This document shows, piece by piece, positions 18,684 to 27,881 of a stretch of DNA of 64,000 nt; the first letter of the stretch is position 1, and each line of letters begins with the position of its first letter. This DNA is from Bdellovibrionia bacterium (GTDB taxonomy: Bacteria > Bdellovibrionota > Bdellovibrionia > Bdellovibrionales > JAGQZY01): contig JAUICP010000006.1 in the NCBI GenBank assembly GCA_030427805.1, forward strand, positions 62,001 to 126,000. The letters run 5' to 3'. The notes below the pieces were generated by a model. The model saw only the letters and a list, made by a program, of their open reading frames with translations. It searched no databases and was not told the DNA's origin. The translations under genes were made by a program, and so were the position numbers.

Positions 18684-19432
18684 CATATCCTAAGATGCAA
18701 CTTTGCGAAAAAAACCCTGGAGACATTCCTGACTATTCAACCTTCCAGGCACAAGCTGGAGGGTTCGCATTTTACCAGACTTCAGAGTCCTATGATCAGA
18801 GTGGCGATTCAAAACTTATGTCTGGTGCCAACTATACTTATTCAGCCCCTTTGCGTCCGAGACCTTGGAGTGGAAACAACTCAGCTCTACTGACACGATT
18901 CAAAGTTGCAATGCCACTTGTGGAGTACGACCCTGCATTGGTCAATTCAGCGGTAAGGGTACTTATAAAAATTGGGTACAACAACCCTTCACATCCAGCC
19001 CATAAACTATTTTTTTGGGTAAAACCCCAATTCTACGCAACCGACCCTTCATCCCATACGGACAACGTCCGCGTCGACCCAAACACCAGCATTCTTATGG
19101 TTCGATCTTTCTTTAAAAGAGACTCTCAGTTCATGAAGATATCGGCTGAGAGCTCGCTCGTTCAGTCTAAACCATTTGCCGACGAAAAACTCTTTGAGAT
19201 GATTCTTGAAAAGAAACACCTGAGGAGAATAATCAATGAAATCAACGAGCACCCAAAATATGAGGGAACAAATCTACCTGTCGGAAACTCCCACTGGCAA
19301 TACTACGAAGTAAAAGGTTTTAGCCTCAACCAAGAAACCAACTTAGATAGTCAAGACTTAGGATATGTGAACGACTTTGAGTCTGCCCTCAGAAGCTCCC
19401 TTCTTGAAGCTTATGTGGGCCGTCCGAACTGA
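18617..19432 (+). CDS. 3' part of the frameshifted exported protein
   Basis: Body of the gene that starts at 18450. The open frame from 18617 has only a TTG without a ribosome binding site and no export signal, so it is not a gene by itself; the natural coding starts at the joint near 18675. It contains PKMQLCEKNPGDIPDYS and WVKPQFYATDPSSHTDNV and ends AYVGRPN. I do not recognise the family. The stop (19430-19432) abuts the stop of dut on the other strand with no spacer. Confidence 0.6.
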   Translation: MRSSVLFQANRIGSKRYTQFFVTYPKMQLCEKNPGDIPDYSTFQAQAGGFAFYQTSESYDQSGDSKLMSGANYTYSAPLRPRPWSGNNSALLTRFKVAMPLVEYDPALVNSAVRVLIKIGYNNPSHPAHKLFFWVKPQFYATDPSSHTDNVRVDPNTSILMVRSFFKRDSQFMKISAESSLVQSKPFADEKLFEMILEKKHLRRIINEINEHPKYEGTNLPVGNSHWQYYEVKGFSLNQETNLDSQDLGYVNDFESALRSSLLEAYVGRPN

Positions 19433-19882
19433 TTAAGCCTTACCCGTGCTGCCAAAACCACCGGCACCGCGATCGGTGTCGGTAAGATTGTCTGTGACAG
19501 TGAAGTCCGCTTGAACAATCGGGCAAATCACAAGTTGGGCAATGCGGTCTTGAGGGTTGATTTCAAAAACCTCTTGGCCGTGATTAATTAAGATAATTCC
19601 AACTTCACCGCGATAGTCGGCATCGATGGTTCCCGGAGTATTGACTAAACTAATACCGTGTTTAATGGCCAGACCACTCCGTGGACGGGCTTGTATTTCA
19701 AAGCCAATAGGGATTTCAAAACTAAGACCCGTGGGAATTAACTTTCTTTGCCCGGGCTCAAGAGCCATCGGTGAATCGATTTGTGCTCGAACATCAAACC
19801 CACTCGCCCCTTCACTTTGATAGGCAGGAAGCTCCCCTTGAAAGTTATCTCTCTTAAGAACTTTAACTGATAGTTTTTCCAT
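19433..19882 (-). CDS. dut: Deoxyuridine 5'-triphosphate nucleotidohydrolase
   Basis: Hydrolyses dUTP to dUMP, keeping uracil out of DNA and feeding dTMP synthesis; a homotrimer. All five motifs of the 149-residue trimeric dUTPase are present: SGFDVRA, PRSGLAIKHG, the catalytic GTIDADYRGEV with its aspartate, RIAQLVI, and the C-terminal GAGGFGSTG that closes over the active site. ATG follows AGGAGGGG. It is last in the rpsO-pnp-M16-dut run, an order also known from other bacteria. Confidence 0.96.
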   Translation of the reverse strand: MEKLSVKVLKRDNFQGELPAYQSEGASGFDVRAQIDSPMALEPGQRKLIPTGLSFEIPIGFEIQARPRSGLAIKHGISLVNTPGTIDADYRGEVGIILINHGQEVFEINPQDRIAQLVICPIVQADFTVTDNLTDTDRGAGGFGSTGKA

Positions 19883-19961
19883 TTCCCCTCCTCAATATCT
19901 ACAAGCGATTATGTTTGGGTCCAAAATCAATAGTGCACCTTGGACCCAGGCCAAATGTTTA

Positions 19962-21230
19962 TTAAACCAATTGGCTCACATCCAATTCAGTGCTTTGACC
20001 TAATATATAAATGGACATTTTGTCCGTGTGAAAATCATTTTCTAAAAAGTGAGAGATAGACTCCTGACTCACCTTTGAAATTTGCTCAATGACACGACTG
20101 ACAGGTCGATACTCTCCGTAAAGCCATTCATTAATAGCCAGAGAATTCATTCGAGATTCCATATCATTGCTTCCGAGTAGAATCTGCCCGCGCACCTGGT
20201 GCTTGAAAGACTCAATTTGCTCATCATTCAAACCATTTGTCTTAAGCTTTTCTAATTCATTGAGCACAAGACTTGATATGGGCATGACTTGAGCCTGCTC
20301 GGTTCCGGCGTAGAAAATATTTATTCCAAAATCACGATAGGAAGTCAGCATCGTATAGACATTATAGGCCGCCCCCATTTTCTCACGAATCTCCTGAAAA
20401 AAGAGCGACGTCATTCCACCACCCAAATAAGTATTCACAATATAGGAATCAAATCGTGTTTGTTCTTTGTGGCTCGATACGGGCCACCCCATAACAAGGT
20501 GGGTTTGCTCACTTGGCCTTTGCTTCTTTTCGACAAATTGAACCGGCGCAGGAGCCTTCGGATAGATTTGAGTCTCTGCTTTTTTTAAGTGCCCCAAAAG
20601 CTTTTCAACCTGATTGTGAAGGGCTTCATGGTCCACATTTCCGGCAGCCGTTACAATAATCGTTTCGGGATTCTGGTAATGCTTTTGGTAGAAGTCATAG
20701 ATTTTGTCGCGATCCATTCCCGCAATATTTTGAGCGGTCCCTAAGATGGGCCATCCGGCGGAGTTTCCTTCAAAATAGAGCCCGAAAAATTCATCAAAAA
20801 CTGATTCTTCGAGGTCATCTTCAGTCATTTTAATTTCTTGAAGAACCACTTCTTTTTCGGTTTTTAGGTCCCCAGGGTCAAAGCTCGCACCAGAAATAAG
20901 GTCACATAGGACATCGGCAGAAAGGGCCTGATCTTCTTTTAAACAATGGGCATGAAAGCAAGTATACTCCCTACCCGTCATTGCATTGAGCTCTCCACCG
21001 ACGGCTTCTAAACTTCTTGCGATTTCAAAGCCAGAGCGTTTTTCGGTTCTCTTAAAGACCATGTGCTCAATGAGATGAGAAACCCCCATCATTTCAAGGG
21101 ATTCATAGCGGACGCCTGTTTTTTCAATCCACAGGCCCAAGCAAACAGAATGGGTGCTCGGATATGACTCCGTAAGCACCCTAATTCCGTTGGATAATAC
21201 TGTCTTTTTAAAAGACGAATTGAAGGTCAC
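19962..21230 (-). CDS. M16-family zinc peptidase (processing-peptidase type)
   Basis: 422 residues, one M16 unit pair. The inverted zinc motif HxxEH is at 52-56 (HLIEH), followed by the conserved ELNAMTGREYTCFHAHCL and EVVLQEIKMTEDD stretches, and a C-terminal non-catalytic M16 half with YLGGGMTSLFFQEIREKMGAAYNVY. No signal peptide, so it is probably cytoplasmic; substrates are unknown. It follows pnp by 11 bases, as the ymxG/mlpA-type peptidase does in other bacteria. The GTG start has only a poor ribosome binding site, suggesting coupling to pnp. Confidence 0.93.
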   Translation of the reverse strand: MTFNSSFKKTVLSNGIRVLTESYPSTHSVCLGLWIEKTGVRYESLEMMGVSHLIEHMVFKRTEKRSGFEIARSLEAVGGELNAMTGREYTCFHAHCLKEDQALSADVLCDLISGASFDPGDLKTEKEVVLQEIKMTEDDLEESVFDEFFGLYFEGNSAGWPILGTAQNIAGMDRDKIYDFYQKHYQNPETIIVTAAGNVDHEALHNQVEKLLGHLKKAETQIYPKAPAPVQFVEKKQRPSEQTHLVMGWPVSSHKEQTRFDSYIVNTYLGGGMTSLFFQEIREKMGAAYNVYTMLTSYRDFGINIFYAGTEQAQVMPISSLVLNELEKLKTNGLNDEQIESFKHQVRGQILLGSNDMESRMNSLAINEWLYGEYRPVSRVIEQISKVSQESISHFLENDFHTDKMSIYILGQSTELDVSQLV

Positions 21231-21241
21231 AGGTGACTCAA

Positions 21242-23353
21242 TTAGCTCTCTTTCTGAGGAGCATCGAGAAGAACTTTTCTAGAAAGTTTCATCTTTCCGT
21301 GTTTATCAATATCGAGAACTTTGACGTCGATGTCATCGCCTTCTTTGATAAAGTCAGAAACATTTCTCACACGCTCATGGGCAATCTCAGAAATATGGAG
21401 CAAACCTTGAGTGTTAGGTAGAATCTCTACAAAGGCACCGAAGTCTTTAATGGCAACAACTTTACCGTTGTAAACTTTGCCAACCTCTGCTTCTGCACAG
21501 ATTTCTTCAATCATCTGAATCGCGCGACGTGATTTTTCAGGATCAGTCGATGCGATGTTGATCGTACCATCATCTTGAATGTCGATTTTAACTTCAGTCT
21601 CTTCGATAATAGACTTAATGACTTTACCGCCCGGCCCGATGACTTCACGAACCTTGTCTGGCTTGATCTTAATAGTCTCAATACGAGGAGCAAATTCAGA
21701 AATCTCACCACGAGGAGTAGAGATGACTTTCTCCATTTCACCAAGAATATGGAGACGACCTTCTTTAGCCTGATGAAGAGCTGTCTCAATGACGTCAAAA
21801 GTAATTGAGTCAATTTTGATATCCATTTGAACAGCGGAGATACCTTCTTTTGTACCAGCAACTTTAAAATCCATATCACCCAAGTGATCTTCATCACCAA
21901 GGATATCTGAAAGTACTGCAAAGTCATTTCCTTCGGCGATCAAGCCCATGGCAATACCCGCAACATTTGCTTTGATCGGAATACCAGCATCAAGCATCGC
22001 TAGGATTCCTGAACAAACCGTACCCATTGAACTTGAACCATTGGATTCAAAAACCTCACCAACAAGTCGAATAGTGTAAGGGAAATCATCATAGTCGGGA
22101 AGAATCGCTTTAAGCGCTCTTTCCGCCAAATTACCGTGACCGATTTCTCGACGGGATTGTCCACCCATGCGACCTGTTTCACCCACGCAGTATGGTGGGA
22201 AGTTGTAGTGAAGTAGAAACTTCTTTTTATAAGATCCCATGATCTGGTCGATGATCTGCTCATCTTCACCAGTACCAAGAGTAATTGTACCGAGAACCTG
22301 AGTTTCACCACGAGTAAAGAGTCCAGAACCATGAGCGCGAGGCAAGAAGCCCACTTCACAAGCGATCGGACGAACCGTTTTCATGTCACGACCATCGATT
22401 CGAACTTTATCTTGGATGATCATAGAACGAGCGAGTTCATACTTGAGATCACCGAGAACGATTCCAAGCTCTTTCTTTTTAAGAGCCATTTCATCTTTAT
22501 CTGTGATTCCTTCAAGAAGAGTCGCTTCAGCGTCTTTCTTAGCCTCATCATAGGCCGAGTAACGCTCCATTTTATCAGTCTTGCTCAGAGCAGACTTTAC
22601 TTTATCTCTTAAGAAAGCATCTGCTTTCGCTCGGAAGTCTTCGGTCACTTTGAAAACATCGTATTCACGAGTCGGTACATCGCCTGTAAGTTTACGAAGC
22701 TCATCCTGCATATCAAATATAGGCTTCATGGCATCGTGACCAAACTTGAGTACCTTAAGAAGGTCTTCTTCAGAAATTAGCTTTGCTTCCCCTTCGACCA
22801 TCAAAATACCATTGCGAGTACCGGCAAGGGTGATCTCTAGGTCTGAGTTTTCAAGCTGACTTCGCATCGGATTGATGACGAGTTCACCATCGATTCGACC
22901 TACTGTTAGAGAAGCCGTCGGACCGTTAAATGGGATATCTGAAATATGGCAAGCGGCAGAAGCACCGATACTTGCTAAGCTATCAATTGGGTAGTTTCCA
23001 TCACTACTCAAAATTGTAGCTACGATTTGTGTGTCTTTGTTATAACCTTCAGGAAAACAAGGTCTGATCGGACGGTCAATCAAGCGGGCATTCAACGTTG
23101 CCTCAGCTGAAGGTCGTCCTTCTCTTTTGAAAAATCCACCGGGGAATTTACCTACGGCGTAGTATTTTTCTTGATACTCAACTGTGAGTGGGAAGAAATC
23201 CATATCGGAATCTCTTCGACTGGAAACCGCTGTTACGAGAACAATGTTGTTTTCGCAAGTTACGACGACGGATCCATCGGCCTGTTTTGCTAGGCGTCCG
23301 GTTTCGATCGTGATCGTCTTGCCACCAAGCTGTGTTGTTACGGTTTGTTTCAT
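21242..23353 (-). CDS. pnp: Polyribonucleotide nucleotidyltransferase (PNPase)
   Basis: Phosphorolytic 3'-5' exoribonuclease of the RNA degradosome, trimeric and cytoplasmic. 703 residues: two RNase PH cores (N-terminal with GGFFKREGRPSAEATLNARLIDRP; second with GRDMKTVRPIACEVGFLPRAHGSGLFTRGETQ), then KH (VREVIGPGGKVIKSI) and S1 (GKVVAIKDFGAFVEILPNTQGLLHIS). Length is typical. ATG follows AAGGAG at six bases. A strong hairpin in the gap to rpsO resembles the RNase III-processed leader known from enterobacterial pnp. Confidence 0.97.
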   Translation of the reverse strand: MKQTVTTQLGGKTITIETGRLAKQADGSVVVTCENNIVLVTAVSSRRDSDMDFFPLTVEYQEKYYAVGKFPGGFFKREGRPSAEATLNARLIDRPIRPCFPEGYNKDTQIVATILSSDGNYPIDSLASIGASAACHISDIPFNGPTASLTVGRIDGELVINPMRSQLENSDLEITLAGTRNGILMVEGEAKLISEEDLLKVLKFGHDAMKPIFDMQDELRKLTGDVPTREYDVFKVTEDFRAKADAFLRDKVKSALSKTDKMERYSAYDEAKKDAEATLLEGITDKDEMALKKKELGIVLGDLKYELARSMIIQDKVRIDGRDMKTVRPIACEVGFLPRAHGSGLFTRGETQVLGTITLGTGEDEQIIDQIMGSYKKKFLLHYNFPPYCVGETGRMGGQSRREIGHGNLAERALKAILPDYDDFPYTIRLVGEVFESNGSSSMGTVCSGILAMLDAGIPIKANVAGIAMGLIAEGNDFAVLSDILGDEDHLGDMDFKVAGTKEGISAVQMDIKIDSITFDVIETALHQAKEGRLHILGEMEKVISTPRGEISEFAPRIETIKIKPDKVREVIGPGGKVIKSIIEETEVKIDIQDDGTINIASTDPEKSRRAIQMIEEICAEAEVGKVYNGKVVAIKDFGAFVEILPNTQGLLHISEIAHERVRNVSDFIKEGDDIDVKVLDIDKHGKMKLSRKVLLDAPQKES

Positions 23354-23415
23354 GAATTCTCCTTATACCTTTTTAAAACCTCTCTTTTGAACCACATTTG
23401 CCCAAAAGATCGAGA

Positions 23416-23464
23416 AGCCTGTTACCGCGACTTCTCTTATCTAAGAACAGTCACTCAGCAGGCT
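23416..23464 (-). promoter_or_regulatory. Long hairpin in the rpsO-pnp intergenic region
   Basis: On the minus strand AGCCTG (23464-23459) pairs with CAGGCT (23421-23416), and inside it a 13-base arm (23454-23442) pairs with 23439-23427 with one mismatch and two G-T pairs. There is no T tract, so it is not an ordinary terminator. Position and shape recall the RNase III stem-loop of enterobacterial pnp, which is cut to start autoregulation; the function here is inferred. Confidence 0.55.
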
Positions 23465-23541
23465 CAAGGAAGAATTCGTAGAATCGATACTTTATCTGAA
23501 CGATTACGGGTCCCCCCATGAACCCACGTGATCTATTCAGA

Positions 23542-23811
23542 TTACTTTCTGATATTAAGTTCTTTAATCAACTTAACGTAAGAGTCGAAATTCTTCTTTT
23601 TAAGATAGCTAAGAAGTTTCTTTCTCTTGTTAACCTGGGCGATCAAACCACGGCGACCATGATAATCGTGCTTATGTTGTTTGAAGTGCTCAGTTAAATC
23701 ATTAATTTTGTAAGTAAGAAGTGCTACTTGAACTTCAGTGCTTCCAGTATCGAGTTCTTTGCGTTGGAAATTCTTAATGATTTCTTGTTTCTGAGAATTG
23801 AGTATTGCCAT
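23542..23811 (-). CDS. rpsO: 30S ribosomal protein S15
   Basis: Binds 16S rRNA in the platform early in 30S assembly. The 89 residues from the ATG at 23811 ([12 protein letters not shown]) match the normal size, with the conserved [35 protein letters not shown] core. An upstream ATG at 23823 is rejected because GGAGG lies between the two ATGs, serving the second. It is followed by pnp, the classical order, with truB upstream at a 160-base distance. Confidence 0.97.
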   Translation of the reverse strand: MAILNSQKQEIIKNFQRKELDTGSTEVQVALLTYKINDLTEHFKQHKHDYHGRRGLIAQVNKRKKLLSYLKKKNFDSYVKLIKELNIRK

Positions 23812-23972
23812 TACTTCCTCCATTGGATGGTTAGAAAAGCCCCATAGATAACGTCATGGCTGTCGCTATTAAGAGCAAAGCGGCATAGTAGAGGATTTGA
23901 CCATCACCGTCAATAGGAATCTCCCTCCTTTTGTTAAAGAAGGAGCCTTAAAAACCCTTTATTTTCAGATAT

Positions 23973-24950
23973 TTACCGACGAGGAAAGACGCGCTTGATT
24001 TTAAAGCGCCCAGTATCACTGGGTTCGAGAAGAGCCAGAAGATGCTTATCCCTTTTACTTATTATCTTCACACCCAGGCCAGATCCTAGTTCACTAAAAT
24101 AGTTCGTCAAAATCAGCGAAATGGATTTAGAAATCTGCCCATTGAGAAGGAGCTTTTCATCGAGCCCTTCGATGCGAAGCCTGGGCCACTCGGGGAGGCA
24201 TTGATCCAATTCAATAAACGCCGGCTTAAGCACACCTTCTTGGATTTCCCTAAGCACAGCCTCCTGACTCTCACATCCTTCGAGCTTTTCTTGAATACTT
24301 TCGAGGGAAAGAGCTGAACCCACCCGATATGGGAGGCTCGCAGTTCTTCGCAAAGCGGACAAGCTCGCTCCACAACCCAGTTTCTTACCCACTTCGTGGA
24401 CAAAGCTGCGGACATAACTCCCCTTGCTACAAGAAAAGCCAAGACTAAAAGAGTCACTACTAATATCGAGATCTTTAAAGTCAAAAAACTTCATGGTTTT
24501 TTTAGGTATCTCTTCGAGGTCCACGTTTTTCCGAGCGAGTTCATAGAGCTTTTTGCCGTCCCGTTTTATGGCCGAATACATGGGGACTTCTAAATCAAAC
24601 TCCCCTTCATAGCTACGAATGGCGCTTTCGATCTGCGACTGACTGAGATCAAAATCCTTTTGCTCTAGAGTTTCGCCGGTCACGTCTCTTGTGTCCGTGA
24701 CAATTCCCAGTTTTCCAGTGAGGTGATAGGCTTTTTCAGCGGTCAGAAGCTGATCCGAAAGTTTTGTGGCATTACCGATAAGAATGACCAAGAGTCCAGT
24801 TGCCATGGGATCGAGAGTGCCAGCGTGTCCAAGGGCACGACAGTGGAGGGCCGATCGCAATCGTGCGACTATATCATGACTCGTTAGCCCTTCCGGTTTA
24901 TCAACCAGAAGGACCCCGTGAATGAGTTGAGGTTTCTTGGATTTAGCCAT
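23973..24950 (-). CDS. truB: tRNA pseudouridine(55) synthase
   Basis: Isomerises U55 in the T-loop of most tRNAs. 325 residues with GVLLVDKPEGLTSHDIV, the catalytic block GHAGTLDPMATGLL with D47, and SCSKGSYVRSFVHEVG. The C-terminus extends with a PUA-like part typical of longer TruB. The ATG lies 6 bases after the infB stop with AGGA four bases upstream. rbfA, usually between infB and truB, is not here. Confidence 0.96.
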   Translation of the reverse strand: MAKSKKPQLIHGVLLVDKPEGLTSHDIVARLRSALHCRALGHAGTLDPMATGLLVILIGNATKLSDQLLTAEKAYHLTGKLGIVTDTRDVTGETLEQKDFDLSQSQIESAIRSYEGEFDLEVPMYSAIKRDGKKLYELARKNVDLEEIPKKTMKFFDFKDLDISSDSFSLGFSCSKGSYVRSFVHEVGKKLGCGASLSALRRTASLPYRVGSALSLESIQEKLEGCESQEAVLREIQEGVLKPAFIELDQCLPEWPRLRIEGLDEKLLLNGQISKSISLILTNYFSELGSGLGVKIISKRDKHLLALLEPSDTGRFKIKRVFPRR

Positions 24951-24956
24951 TCAATC

Positions 24957-27818
24957 CTATTGAAGCTCTCTTTGACGCTCTTCTTTGATAAAGGCCTCGA
25001 TGACGTCGCCCACTTTAATATCATTGAAGTTTTCAATACCGATACCGCACTCGTAACCAGATTGAACTTCTTTAGCGTCGTCTTTAAAACGCTTCAACGA
25101 AGACACATTACCTTCGTAAACAATTTTACCATCGCGAACCAGTCGCAATAACGAGTTACGAGTAATTTTTCCGTCTTCAACGTAACAACCAGCAATCATA
25201 CCGATTTTAGGAACGCTAAAAGTATCGCGAACTGCTGCACGACCGTGGGCCACTTCCACAACGTCTGGTTCAAGAAGACCAGAGAGGGCTTTCTTAATAT
25301 CATCCATCAATTCGTAGACAATCGAGTAGCACTTTATTTCGACGCCCTTTTCTTGGGCCACCTTTTGCGCTCCACCATCTGGTCTCACGTTAAACCCAAC
25401 GATCAAACCACCCGCTGTCGAAGCAAGAAGCACATCGGATTCACTGATTCCACCGACAGCTTTGTGAATGACTTTAATAGATACTTCATCACTTTCGATT
25501 TTATCAAACATTCCGATAATGGCTTCGGCAGAACCGGCAACATCAGTTTTTAAAACAATTGGAAGTTCTTTGAGGTCACCGGTTTGTACTTTTGAAAAGA
25601 GATCTTCAAGGGACATTTTAGATGCCGGCTTAATAGACTCTTGTTTTTGCTGCTCAATTCGTTTAGCAGAAATTTCGTCGGCCGTTTTCTCATCAACAGT
25701 TACGTCAAAGCGATCCCCAGCCATCGGGCAGTCTTTAAGACCCATGATTTCAACCGGTACACTTGGCCCAGCCTCTTTAATGTTGGCACCAGTGTGATCC
25801 ATTAAACTTCGAACCCGACCGGAAACGAGACCGACCACATAGGTCTGACCCAGCTTTAAGGTACCATCTTGCACAAGAACTGTGGCCACAGGTCCACGGC
25901 CTTTTTCGACTTTAGATTCGACAACAATACCCGTTGCTGAGCGCTCAGGATTGGCTTTAAGTTCGGCCATTTCAGCGAGCAAAGTAATTTGATCGAGAAG
26001 ATCAGGAATTCCGTCACCCTGAAGGGCTGAGACCTTAACAAATGGAGTATCTCCACCCCACTCTTCGGGAACCAACTCATGCTCTGTCATTTGCTGAGTG
26101 ATCTTATCGACGTTGGCCTGAGGTTTATCAATTTTATTCACGGCTACGATGATAGGAACACCGGCTGCTTTTGCGTGGTTAATCGCTTCGATAGTCTGAG
26201 GCATCACACCATCATCGGCAGCACACACGATGATAACGATATCTGTAACATTGGCACCACGGGCTCGCATTGCCGTAAAGGCTTCGTGACCGGGAGTGTC
26301 GATAAACGTGATTTTGCCGTTATCAGTTTCAACCTGGTAGGCTCCGATGTGCTGGGTAATCCCACCCGCTTCACCTTGCACGACATTGGCTTTTCTAATG
26401 GTATCGAGAAGTGTCGTTTTACCGTGATCAACGTGTCCCATGATTGTTACAACCGGTGGACGCGTTACTGGTTCAGCTTCGAGATTTCCAAAAGCTGCAG
26501 CAGTGATCAATTCATCTTCAGACCGAGCCACGTTTTCAGCTTCGAAACCAAATTCAGGAACAATCAATGATACTGTATCGAAATCGAGCTCCGTATTTGG
26601 CTTGGCCATTATACCATTTTGAATAAGTACCTTCGTTAATTGCGGCATTTTAAGGGCCATCTCTTGCGCTAAGTCCGAAACCTTAATGGTGTCGTAAACT
26701 TTTACCACTCGCTTACTCGCCTTTGGCGTAGTGATCTGGGTTTTCTTAGCTTCTCGGTTCAACATTCCCTTTTTCTTTCTCGGCTGAAAAACCATCTCCC
26801 TCTTCTTAAATTCAGAGGTGTGGAATACTGGCGGACGCTCTTCCTCTTTTCCAGTGTTTTTTGAAGGATCCTTTGCCGAAGTTGTGGGAGTTGCCTTACG
26901 CTTATCGCGATCCTTGCGTGTATCCTCTTTGTTAAATTGAGGATCCTGGGGGTGTTGTTGGCTCGAGGCATCTTGCGTTCCGGTGCTACGATTTCGTTTG
27001 GCATCGTCTTCGCTCACATATCCAGGGCGAATATTTCCGCGACCGCGACCGCCTTGATTCTTTTGCATTTCTTTAAAGCGACTTGGATCAATGCGACCAA
27101 CGATATTTCCACCACGTCGTTCAGACTTTACACCACTGATGGGGCCATCTTTAGTCATGGAAACTTCGCGCTTACGCTTAGTCGTTTTCTTTTTGTCGTC
27201 AGAGTCCGACTCTTTAGCATCTACTTTTGAATCTTCAGCCTCTGCTGTAGCTGGAGCCTCCGTTTTCGCCTCGGCACTCGCTTCTACCTGAGCCTGAGGA
27301 GTCTCTTCGGCTTGAGCCTGAGGAGTTTCAACAGCAGGAGTTTCCGTGGCAGTTTCTGCAGTAGCTTCAGCGCTCGCTGCTACTTTGGCTTCTTCTGCTT
27401 CAGCCGCTTTTGTGCTGGCTTTCTTTCGAACGACAGTCCTTTTAACCGGTGGCGCCTGAACTTCTTCTGCCGCCTCTTCTGCCTCAACTGATTTTTTCTT
27501 GCGTACGACTGTCGTCTTTTTAACGACAACCGTCTTTTTAGCAGCCGCTTTTTTAGCCGTCTTCTTTTTGGCGGTTGTCTTTTTCTTTGCCGTCGCTTTC
27601 TTTTTAGAAGCGGCTTTTTTCTTGGCAGTTTTCTTTTTTGTCTTTTTCTTACTCGACTTTTCTTCGTCCAGTTTTTCTTTAATCTGATCAATGATCTCGG
27701 GAGACAGGGCCGCCATATGGCTCTTCACCGGAAGCTTCCATTCACGGATCTTATCCATTAGTGCCAGGGTTTCTAGGCCCATTTCTTTTGCAAATTCAAA
27801 TACTTTAGGTTGACTCAC
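24957..27818 (-). CDS. infB: Translation initiation factor IF-2
   Basis: GTPase that brings initiator tRNA to the 30S subunit and promotes joining. From the GTG at 27818 the protein has 953 residues. An IF2_N motif (MSQPKVFEFAKEMGLETLALMDKIREW) is followed by a ~400-residue low-complexity extension: Lys/Ala/Thr-rich like histone H1 tails, then Ala/Glu-rich with repeated TPQAQ, then basic Gly/Arg-rich. The GTPase follows with GHVDHGKT at 461-468, DTPGHEAF and NKID, and the C-terminal tRNA-binding domains. GTG is chosen because GAGGAG lies ten bases ahead; the TTG at 27836 has none. It lies downstream of nusA as usual. Confidence 0.95.
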   Translation of the reverse strand: MSQPKVFEFAKEMGLETLALMDKIREWKLPVKSHMAALSPEIIDQIKEKLDEEKSSKKKTKKKTAKKKAASKKKATAKKKTTAKKKTAKKAAAKKTVVVKKTTVVRKKKSVEAEEAAEEVQAPPVKRTVVRKKASTKAAEAEEAKVAASAEATAETATETPAVETPQAQAEETPQAQVEASAEAKTEAPATAEAEDSKVDAKESDSDDKKKTTKRKREVSMTKDGPISGVKSERRGGNIVGRIDPSRFKEMQKNQGGRGRGNIRPGYVSEDDAKRNRSTGTQDASSQQHPQDPQFNKEDTRKDRDKRKATPTTSAKDPSKNTGKEEERPPVFHTSEFKKREMVFQPRKKKGMLNREAKKTQITTPKASKRVVKVYDTIKVSDLAQEMALKMPQLTKVLIQNGIMAKPNTELDFDTVSLIVPEFGFEAENVARSEDELITAAAFGNLEAEPVTRPPVVTIMGHVDHGKTTLLDTIRKANVVQGEAGGITQHIGAYQVETDNGKITFIDTPGHEAFTAMRARGANVTDIVIIVCAADDGVMPQTIEAINHAKAAGVPIIVAVNKIDKPQANVDKITQQMTEHELVPEEWGGDTPFVKVSALQGDGIPDLLDQITLLAEMAELKANPERSATGIVVESKVEKGRGPVATVLVQDGTLKLGQTYVVGLVSGRVRSLMDHTGANIKEAGPSVPVEIMGLKDCPMAGDRFDVTVDEKTADEISAKRIEQQKQESIKPASKMSLEDLFSKVQTGDLKELPIVLKTDVAGSAEAIIGMFDKIESDEVSIKVIHKAVGGISESDVLLASTAGGLIVGFNVRPDGGAQKVAQEKGVEIKCYSIVYELMDDIKKALSGLLEPDVVEVAHGRAAVRDTFSVPKIGMIAGCYVEDGKITRNSLLRLVRDGKIVYEGNVSSLKRFKDDAKEVQSGYECGIGIENFNDIKVGDVIEAFIKEERQRELQ

Positions 27819-27881
27819 TCTTAGTCTTCTCCTCAATCAATAATATACAACTCAATAAAAGAACCACGGTTAAGAAAATGT

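Noticed and set aside
18660-18690. Classical programmed -1 frameshift
   Set aside because: The site AAT TTT TCG is not a good slippery heptamer and no strong pseudoknot follows; kept only as a minor alternative.
23925-23945. Terminator between truB and rpsO
   Set aside because: Only a six-pair stem CTCCTT/AAGGAG without T tract; too weak to call.
26079-26570. 163-codon plus-strand ORF inside infB
   Set aside because: Antisense to conserved GTPase sequence; a coding shadow.
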